Shown one piece after another: positions 1-9,300 of a DNA stretch of 15,438 bases. Each line of letters starts with the position of its first letter. Positions within the stretch are counted from its first letter, which is position 1. Source of the DNA: Rodentolepis nana (taxonomy: Eukaryota > Platyhelminthes > Cestoda > Cyclophyllidea > Hymenolepididae); NCBI GenBank assembly GCA_900617975.1, contig UZAE01001070.1, positions 1-15,438 on the forward strand, in the 5' to 3' direction. The translations under genes and the position numbers were made by a program. The notes beneath the pieces are model-generated. The model was not told the origin of the DNA, did no database searches, and saw only the letters and a program-made list of their open reading frames with translations.

Positions 1-51
<51 letters not shown>
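1..51. repeat. Compound (AT)n(GT)15(AT)n microsatellite
   Basis: Five AT units are followed by fifteen GT units (11-40) and five more AT units. The symmetric layout is typical of a microsatellite that grew by slippage, and its length is likely to be polymorphic. Confidence 0.97.
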
Positions 52-481
52 GGCGTATATAGATTTTAAAAAGTTGTTTGTTTTATTTTGATTTAATCAC
101 TGTTTTTAATTATGGCTCATCCCCTTTCAAGGTAGATCTCTAGAGTTGTTGATTGAATCATGCTAACTCTTTTTAAATTGGTGCTTGATTTTCCCCACAG
201 AAAGGATTTCAATGAATTTAGATGACTAATTTACAGTATATTGGTGATAGTTATGTGTTTGTAAGGTAAATTAGCAAATGCTTGAGGAAGAATTAAAGTT
301 ATAGAATAAGAAGCCCCTATCCGCACGTTCTTGTGCGCTTACATTAGCTTTAGATAAGATGCCGACGGCCATTTCACTTGCTAATTTTGCGCATTAGTTG
401 CCCTGAAATGGGTCACACTCGAAACTGTCGTTCGCCATCAAAATAAAATGGCCTTGGGACTTTACTTATTCCTTCATTCAA

Positions 482-511
482 CCCCTCCGCCCCCCCCCTC
501 TCTCTCTCTCG
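482..511. repeat. Polypyrimidine (C)n(CT)n tract
   Basis: A run of nine C followed by six CT/TC steps. It looks like simple slippage sequence. It generates a spurious proline/serine stretch in the overlapping open frame, which I do not regard as a gene. Confidence 0.85.
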
Positions 512-2232
512 CGAAAGAAACACGCGATTTCGATCACACGAAGGCGTCTAAGCATGCTTTTTACGACTGTTCTTCTGATAGAGTAATCCAAGTTCGTGTC
601 TCTTGTGACCATTTTCCCAGTGGACGAAGTAGGTGCCTCGAGTTTGGCTGGCCGTCCAACCTGTTGGTTAATAAGCTCTAGGCATGGGAGATATTGAGTC
701 ATTTTGAATCAGTCGGTCTCAACCTTGGTTCCCCATCTTATTCCCCCTTTCTATAATAAACCTTTACGAAATTTATATAAGGTAAATCTACTTCTCAAAA
801 CTGTTTGGCCTGTTGGCCAAGTTGCCGTAGAGTTTTGTTAACACATGGCTTTCGTGTGCGGTATTCCTATTCCGATTCTGAATTTTTTAACGGAAAAGAT
901 GATAATAAGTTTGGTCTAATCGTCGAGTACATAGCTCGAAGGTTTTAAAATGAGAGGAAAGGCGATTTGGTTCTATGGATTTGAGTTATTCTCGTATTAA
1001 TTTCTAGGCTCAGACTGAGGTGTATGTTAACCTTTTATTTTTATTTTCTGTGAATATTTATGTCTTGGGTCATTTAGTGGCTCTTCACACGATTTACAAT
1101 ACTTTCCTTCAAAGGACATTCGTATCGAACAACCCTCTTGCATTTGACAATTTTTCGTCTTTTTGTTTTGTTAGACTTTATAGAATAAAGAGTAGTTTCT
1201 TTTGTCCATTCCATGAATCAGATGGATTCCGGTCATCCACTCTCCTTGTCATCAGGTAGGTGAATAAAAAGATTTGAACCCTTTAAAAGGACGGGTGTTG
1301 TGCATGAGCGGCTTTAACACATCACACATTTCTGGGACCTAATTATCTCGACCATATAGTGGCGCTTAATCCTGCTGTGACCTTAAGTTCCCCGGTAAGC
1401 TACCGTGCGTCCTCAAGTAGTTTATTTTAATTAATGGGAGAATAACTCTGTAGAGTGTAAGGCGTTACCAAGGCTTAGAAGCGGAATTTTTTGCATGCTG
1501 AAATGTTAAGGGAAATGTGGACTTACGTGTAGACCTCCCAACCAATCACAGATCTGTCTTTTGCATCGTGGTGTAACAAGCACACACTCATCTGCCATCC
1601 TTGTACTCGTACGCTTCCTTCTCCCCATCATTCCCATCTTCAAGGTCATTTAGGCACGACACGTTGGTCTACATGTCACCTTATGTTCTACTTTTTTTTC
1701 CAAAATTTTTGCTATTACTAGCCGCTAGTTTTAGTTTTGAAGATCCGCTTTCGGGTCATTAGTTTTAACAATTTGGCAATCCAACAAACTGGTGACCTTC
1801 ATTTCTGCTACCCCACCTAATTGGTGACCCTATGGGCATTCATTCCTTCCGATCAATGAGAGCTTCAATTGCTATAGGTTATTCTTTTCAACTGAGGACG
1901 CATCTTCTTAGAATTCTGGTGAACTATTGATCGCAGTCTCCTGAGGTGGCTTAACTGCTCTAGTGTTCCTGAAGACTTAAAACATTCAGAAATCATCTAA
2001 GTTCATTAGATTTGTTTCAACTGAAATCTGCAATAGTTAAATAGGGTCGCCTTAGTTTTTTGTGGAAATTGGGACATTAACATATATGCTAATTTACCCA
2101 TGTTTAATTTCCTTACTACACTAACAATTTAATGCTATTTCTCATTACGAGTGAATGCATACACAGTGCTCTCATCGTTCCAGATGGGCATCTCTTGTTC
2201 GGTAGTAAAGTACGCACGTAATTATTGTTCGA

Positions 2233-2252
2233 GTGAAGTATCCATACTTCAC
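2233..2252. repeat. Perfect inverted repeat, 9-bp arms, 2-base centre
   Basis: GTGAAGTAT and ATACTTCAC are exact reverse complements separated by CC. The site is intronic and has no known partner sequence in the window. Confidence 0.8.
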
Positions 2253-2356
2253 AGTGAGCAGATGAACTTTCCTCTTTGGAGGTACAGAAGTTGAAGCGAT
2301 TTGGAGTGACAAGATGATACTGGAGGAGGGCAGTCGGGTTTAGTTTCTAGTATCTC

Positions 2357-2359
<3 letters not shown>

Positions 2360-2399
<40 letters not shown>
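2360..2399. repeat. (AT)20 microsatellite
   Basis: Forty uninterrupted bases of alternating A and T. Simple slippage repeat within intronic sequence. Confidence 0.97.
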
Positions 2400-2402
<3 letters not shown>

Positions 2403-3323
2403 ATATATTTCTCGACACCTCCATAAGTATGCAACTTTCATACGCGTTGGAGGCGTAGAAATCGATTTTTTGTTCTACGAACTTGGTGGTCACGAGTGCA
2501 GAACCCACAGTCGACATGGCGGTACAAAAAACTATTCATCAGAAGGCTCTATCCAAGATGAGTGTACTAAAAGACTTTCTACCACATAGACTGGAGATAT
2601 GTTGATATTTGTTGCCATTTCATCTACTTTCCTGTTGCCTTGCTCATATTCCCTATACTTAGCTTCTGTCCTGTCCCTGAAATCGTTCTTTACCTTCTAA
2701 TAGAAAGGAAGAAAAATAATATTGAAGTGCTTTCAACATTTAGCTCTTTGCAGCAATCTTGGATATGTGTTGAAATTTTGCTCGAAAAAATTGTGCTGTA
2801 GTTGCTTAATGAATGAATGTCAATTGTCTACAAATTGTAAACAAGCTAATGCAATCTTTTTATGTTTTCTCCCAATTTTTATAGAAACAGCAATTAATTC
2901 TTAATTTATATGAATTAATATGATTTGCCTTAGATTTCGCCTAGTTCGGATTGAATTTTTAAAACTTTTTCGCTAAACCAACGAGAATTTGTTTTTATTT
3001 TTTTCTTTCCCATTTGCCATATCGACTTGCAGATCGTGAAACATTGACTGAAACAACATTTTACCTTTTTTTTTCATTTTCTGTCTGTTAGTAGAGCTAA
3101 AAACTCCATTACTGCTAATGGATAGAAATTGGTAGGAATGTTTGCCCTTAATTTGAATATTCTGCTTGTTTGAGACACCTTAAAGTGCGCATAACAGTGC
3201 CGGTCGTAATTTGAAAAAAATGGCACAACTATCATCTGAGAAAGCGCGTAATATGCAGTTTTATCTCATCAGTATACTCTTTTATTGTACATTCCAATTC
3301 ATTAATCGATTCTTTCCTTTCAG

Positions 3324-3374
3324 CATCTCATCGAGTTGGTGAAGAAGACCATTGTTTGCCTTCAATTTGCTAAG
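3324..3374 (+). CDS. OSBPL9: ORP9 exon a (end of the N-terminal helical region)
   Basis: The acceptor follows a pyrimidine tract (CCTTTCAG) and the donor is GTACGT. The exon encodes exactly 17 codons, [17 protein letters not shown], in phase 0 at both ends. The other two frames contain stops. The sequence resembles the stretch of vertebrate ORP9 that ends in LLQIAK, just before the variable linker. An upstream exon ending in phase 0 is needed and was not found in the window. Confidence 0.8.
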
Positions 3375-6300
3375 GTACGTCACTCTTGGGGTGAATTTAC
3401 ATATTTTCGCTCCCCTCCCCCCCTCCCCCCCCCCTAATCACTCCTCGATTAACCACTAGCCTCGCCTTAGATTTTTTTCGAGTTGTCAAATTAGGATAAA
3501 CATTAATCAAGAAAAGCGTGGTTAACTTTGGAAATATATAATTTTTAGGGGGTGAGGGTGGGCAAATTCATAAAATTTTATGATACGTACTGGAATTAGA
3601 ATAGGTAGTGGATTCAAAATGAATTGGCTTATTGAATAATACAAAGATGGGCATATTAACTTTCGATATGCATGAGTATAACTGTATGAGTATAGTTCCT
3701 GTTTAAGTTATTTATGGTGAAATGAGGAGGGAGGGGGAGGGCGGTGGGGGACTGGTATGGACCGGAAAGGAATCGAGACTTTTCACCATTTGAAAGTAAT
3801 GTTCACCTGTATTTTTCCCCAACAACATTTGGTGTAATTAGCGATTACAAGTACCTTTTTTCTGCCACAAGCATTCAGCCAATCATAAAAAGAATCAAAC
3901 GTAACCTTGAAATGAAACCCATTCTATTACATATCACATTGCGACGCCAGTTCACCTGAAAAAAAACTCATGATGAGACGAATATAAATCAAATCGAACA
4001 AATCTTCTGTGCGTTTTTGACTTCGGTGTACTGGTTGTTTTCTATTAGAATGTAACCAACTTATTTACAGTATTTTTTCCAATCCCAGGAATAATGTTAT
4101 ATTGCGTTGAAAGTTTTTTTTAACTTTTGTCTTACTCAACTGTAACAAAATTAGGTTAAATTCCTTGTGAACTGTCATATCGATTTACTTTATGACCTAT
4201 TTCCTTCGTAAAGTTGTCTATCTATCTTATAATAATTTAACAAATAATTAAAAAATTACCTATCTATTTAGCTTTATGAGGTCCTTCTTGCATGCCTATT
4301 GTTTAAGTTATTGCCTCTTGAATGACTCCAGATATTATTTAAATTCAGGGTGTATCTTTCCGTTTAAGAAACCTAGAAGATTCCGATGACCTAAATTGTG
4401 TCACTTTGGGTTGGACATTCGTTTACTTATAGTCTTGTGTTCAATGCTTTGTATTATTATTGGATACTTTTCTCACACGTCCTAGTATTAAGCGCCTAGT
4501 TGAAGTTTGGACAATCGAATCAATGAAACTTTTAATTAATTATTCACGTCTATTTACATTTCCTCCCTGTATTCAAAGGAATTGTTGATCAAATTTAAAT
4601 GGAATGTGCGTTGCCGAAATCCAGTGACTCGAGATAGCTTCAATTTTGTTGATCCCGATTCTTGCATACTCGAAGTTGGTTATTTTAATGTTTCCACGTA
4701 CTGTGTCACCTCTAGGTTACATTTGGACCCATTTTACCATTTTTACTGGTTTCATTTGGTTGATCTTTGATGGGGGGGGGGGGGGGATTAGGGAGGAGGG
4801 GGTTTCCTAGGCCAATATTTTCCTATCAATTTCTAGATTGTACCCCTTTTCATTATCCTCACCCACAACGCTCTCACTCGCACTTCTTTGATCGTCTTAT
4901 TTGGTTTTCGTTTTCATTTCTTTTTACAGGAGAACCCCAAAACATCTATGGTCAATCTATGCACTAACGCACTTGCTGATGGTTCGTCTTTCATTGTTAC
5001 TTTATTTTTCAAGCATGATAACTTTTTTTTGCTTTGATACTTGCTTTATTTGTGGCCTGTACTTTCATGCCTTCGTAGTTTCTGTAGTCATGTGTTCCCG
5101 GTTCATATAGGTCTAGTTAATGCAAGTTGGAAATCGCACACATAAACACTATAACGATCACTTAAATTACTATTTGTCGATTTTAAATTTAAAACGGGGT
5201 AAGCATCCTCTCAAGTTATTGAGTAACAGCAGTTTTGCTAGGTGCTCACAGTATCTCAAATCAAGTAAGAGGAAGAAGACAGAGCACTTGTAGGTCATTT
5301 ATCGTCTTCCTTCATTATCAGAACCCTTCAATTGTCTGTGTGTGAATGTATCTGTGTGCTATGAGATTGATTAGTTGTCTGGTTGACCAGAAGCTAAATA
5401 ATGACGGATGTGCTGCCTGAAAACGAATTCTTCTTTCAGAATTTTATGAATTTCGATTCGAATAACAGCGATATTTCACCCTTCTTCCTGTGAGGAGGTT
5501 TGTTGTTAGACATTCTCAAAATAAATAGCCAAATTAATTGGCCTCATTAATGAGGGTCGTATAATCTTTTGTGTTTAATCTGGCACACTCAGTGTGCAAT
5601 TCAATATTGAACTATTTTTCGTAGTGCTTTTGTTAACCGAAGGTTTATTGTTTTGTTTTGCTCCTTACATGGGAGACTTCAAGTCTATTCCTGATATTTC
5701 TCATGTTTCGAAAATGATTGTGCATTGTCTTCCAAAAGTACGATAAAGTTCACACTGTTATGCTTTCTAACATAACTAGTTCAATCAATCTATTCAATTC
5801 TTACTTTGGACACCATTCGCGCTCGTAGTTAATCGGCTTTGAGGGGGGGGGGGCAAATAATATCCCCACCCCCTCCAGTCCTTGATTAGCAGCCGAAAAT
5901 GTGGAATGCTCATGGTACATCACATTCTATTGGAAACATTGGTTCCACTCAAACTGATGTGTGGTTGCATTTTCTTGCTAATAAAATTCCCCACAATGTA
6001 AATCCCAAGAAACAAAGAGAGTGTTCACATGTGTCCAAATTGATCCTCGTTGGTTCAGTTTTCGGTTTAGAAGATACGGTTGGGTTCCATTTAGCGTACC
6101 CAGATTCGAACACCAAGACGAGACGTCGTCCGATACCACGGTGTGTAATGGATCAAGAGTCACTTCCACCGTCTCCTCTTCTTGCCTTTTCACACTGTCA
6201 ACGAGTTGGTCATTCGGAGCATTGAGATTTGATGGAGAGTGCGCAAAGTAGGCATTTCGAGTATGAAAAGAGGCCTTAAGTAGAATAGAATAGTAAAGTG

Positions 6301-9300
6301 GGCAATATTTTCGGGCTCTGACTGGTGAATGGATATGACCTCAGGCCACTTTGAATATGGATCCACAGGGTAAGATAGGAAACCACTTGAACAGGCTTAG
6401 TAAGACTGAAACCGAAATGGGACAAAATGACTTCAATTGAGAATAGACGTGGGGGGGGGGGGGGGGGGGGAGGTGGCATGGGAGAAATGAGAGGAGGCAT
6501 CTTTTTGACCTCATCTGTATTTGGTATAACTACCGTTGGTACTGTTGACTTGAAGTTAGAAAGAAGTTGAGGAAGACCGAGTTCATTGAGTTGATTACAT
6601 TCATCTTCCATCCGTGGTGATCGCTCAAGATGGGAACAGGGAGTGAGTTGAGCTTGAATACGTCTAGACTGTGAAAGACGTATTCGAGTGTGGATCATGT
6701 TGGAGGACTCAGGAGCTCTTGGGAGGACAAAGTGGAACCATCTCACTTATGTTCTTCTAGGGATTGTATTTGAGTAGTCAGACGATAAAGGGAACAGAAA
6801 ATCGTTACTTAATGTTGCATAGGTTGGGTAGGTAATCTTGGAGATTTGTCGTGTTGGAGGACCTTAGACATGGAAGATTGCATGGAAAGGGAGAGATTAT
6901 TCATATTCACAGCTTTAAATTATTATAGGGTGCCTGAACAGGAGTAGAAATAGGAAGTATCACAAGCGGTGATAGTCTACAGGAGGTGGGGAAGACTTTA
7001 ATGACAAGTGTGTGGGTGTGTGTCTTTTAGTTTTAGAATCGTTCTTTTTATTCTTTATAACTTATGCAAATGTAATCATTTCACACTAACTGCCTAAAAT
7101 GATTTTATTTACTATTACCGCCTTTCATATAGACACCTTTTTACTATTTGTAATTTTTGCGAAATTTATTGTATGATTGAATGTCTCATGTTGCCATGTA
7201 GTAAACTATAAGTAAATAAAATGAGCGGTCTGATAACTCAGTAATTTCTGAGTGCCTTTCCTTCCTGTTTGCATACATGTCACGTTGACCCACTGTTTTG
7301 CCCATACTTGTTGAACACTATTAACCCTTCTGCGATTCGTAGAAGCTGTCACATTGATGTCTCGGGTCCTGGTTTGTGTGTAAAGCATTTGAATTCATTG
7401 CTTTCGGAATACTTCAGACCTGCAATTTTGACCCACACTCTGAAGTCTCTACCTAGCCGTATTGACCTAATTTGCATTTTGGCTTCTGTTCTTTCTTTTT
7501 CACCTATCCAGCTGACTGTGTTCCAAGTGGTCTTAATACCTGCGCAGTTGACAAACCCACATTCTTATTCATAATGCTACTGAAATGAGCATTTTATCCG
7601 TCATATGAGTTGCGCTTTCTTTAGCTGATTTAGTAATCTATTTCAATATGGCAGTATACTCCGTTGGCACAAAGGTTTTTGTATTCATCAGCACTCGCCT
7701 TGTGTACAAATTGGCTAAGTAAAGATGCTGGACCTACTTAATTCCTGTCCAGAGGGTTTCGTGATGTTTTTCCTCTATTATTTAACTTTGGCCATTCCTA
7801 ACTTTGTTTTAGGGTGGGTCATAGTTTTCTTTCGTAGATTGTGCTAGAACTGAGAATAATATTCTCCCCTCATCTTCTTCCCCACGTAGCTCCTATGCGT
7901 CAGCTTGTAGGAACCACCGGTGCTGTTGGTTCAATCGGTCTGACTTATCGCTCTCTTGGCAACACTCTAGTCTCCCCCACACCCGCTAACGACCGAACAT
8001 CAGGAGAACCTTGCCCTCAGAATCAGCCCCTCCCCAGCCACCACCATCATCGTAGTTGGTCACAGTCAGAGAAGTGCGTCATTGAAGAGGTGGACGGTGG
8101 AATCGTCATCACAAAGTCGTCCACACAGCCGGTTTCTGCGGTAGTACCCCAGCCTGAAGCACACCATGAGAAGCATCACCTGCATTTGCGAGATGTTCCA
8201 GCAGTGTCTTATTCGTCGTCGGAAGAAGATGATGACATTTACTATGATCTGCATGAGAGCGAATCTGATGACACGTATGCTCTTTTCACGGTTTTTTTTA
8301 TAACGGTTACTCTGAACAGCCATTGAAAAGCTTACTAAAGTGAATATTAATTGTGATCATATTTACTAGCTATTCTTTTATTATGAGTTTGTGTAAGACA
8401 ATTTTTTTTCTTGCCAATTCTTCAACCAACCATGTTACCCTTCGACCGACCACAACGCTTTTGATTATAATGAAAGTCCTAAAAACAAAGCGATGCCGAT
8501 TGTTAATCGGAAATCTCAATAAAATTTTACCTGTTTATAAATGGTCCAGTTACCATTTATGATAATCTAATCACCAACAGGGCATACTTTTTCATTGTTT
8601 GGGAAATATTTTGAACCCGTTTGCTTAATCAATTTTGAAGGTTCTCAAACGCATAAACCTAACACAGCGACAAAGCTGCCAACATCTGTTGCTCAATATG
8701 AGCTGACTACTTAACACATATGGTGCTCTCATACTCTACAGACCAATTTTCACTCTCATTTTCCCATAACTACTAAGACCTTCAATGCTGACACAGATTT
8801 TGCAAGCTCGCTAAATGTACAATTGATTTTCATTATTATGAATACACGCTTCCTGCCCTGCGTCGTACAAATTTGTTTCCCCTTCAATGAACATTTTGCA
8901 CTGTTGGCTTTTTTTCGATTTCTTTTAAATTGGCTGATGTCATTTCTCGAAGGGACTTGGACTTTCGTTCAATTCTAAGATATCATTACTAACTGCTATC
9001 GCACCCTGCTTGCTCACATTTTGCACATTAACACTATGAATGTTTATCTTTTCGATGGATTCACATCCGGTTATAAATCATTGGTGTATTTTTTACCAGT
9101 TTTATTTGGAATAGTTACTGTTCTTGTGTTCTATAAATTCTCTGTGTCTCTATTTTCTCCTTAGTTTGGTAGTTTATGTTCACACGCACGAATCGGATGA
9201 AGGCGGACCGACCGTCATAAATACATTCACTGAATGGGCCGTTTTGTGTGGTTCGGTAGTGGTCTCATAGATGACGCGCATGCCATTCTCTACTTTTTCT

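Larger units (their letters stand above)
1..3323. other. Upstream intron sequence of the ORP9 gene, no exon recognised
   Basis: No open frame here resembles the ORP9 PH domain or the helical segment that should precede exon 3324-3374. Frames of 60-79 codons occur on both strands but lack family motifs and consistent splice sites. The stretch begins with a dinucleotide repeat and contains an AT run at 2360, a short perfect hairpin at 2233 and two TGGTGACC motifs near 1790-1830. It is most simply part of a long intron, with the missing 5' exons lying outside the window. Confidence 0.6.
3375..7903 (+). other. Long intron carrying repeats and a retroelement relic
   Basis: About 4.5 kb between two phase-0 junctions. 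It contains C- and G-rich runs (3411-3434, 3724-3750, 4772-4786, 5843-5853, 6451-6470), a palindrome cluster (5528-5611), a - strand Ty3/gypsy integrase relic (about 5978-6430) and an unidentified - strand open frame next to it. A 101-codon + frame at 7269-7574 matches nothing I know and is not supported by flanking splice sites. Confidence 0.7.

Noticed and set aside
448..702. Overlapping 77- and 74-codon frames on opposite strands
   Set aside because: They depend on a C/CT tract and show no motif or exon boundary consistent with the ORP9 phase.
2398..2589. 63-codon frame after the AT microsatellite
   Set aside because: Starts inside the repeat, no recognisable domain, not linked in phase to exon 3324.
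5440..5489. Possible 50-nt ORP9 exon between TTTCAG and GTGAGG
   Set aside because: With the required phase-0 entry it leaves phase 2, which does not fit any acceptor of exon b (7838 or 7904 need phase 0, 7890 needs phase 1).
5899..6251. Open frames of 108 and 76 codons on the + strand
   Set aside because: They are antisense to the integrase-like blocks, have no known motifs and lack splice support; best explained as shadows.
6276..6746. 156-codon - strand frame taken as one protein with a polyproline stretch
   Set aside because: The polyproline comes from the 20-base G-run. The part after it crosses frames of the integrase relic, so the frame as a whole is not one gene.
7269..7574. 101-codon + strand open frame in the ORP9 intron
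   Set aside because: No family resemblance and no matching splice sites; the composition looks like intronic sequence.
7838..7903. Longer version of exon b starting at 7838
   Set aside because: In phase and possible, but it would translate the pyrimidine tract that most likely serves the acceptor at 7903; kept only as an alternative.
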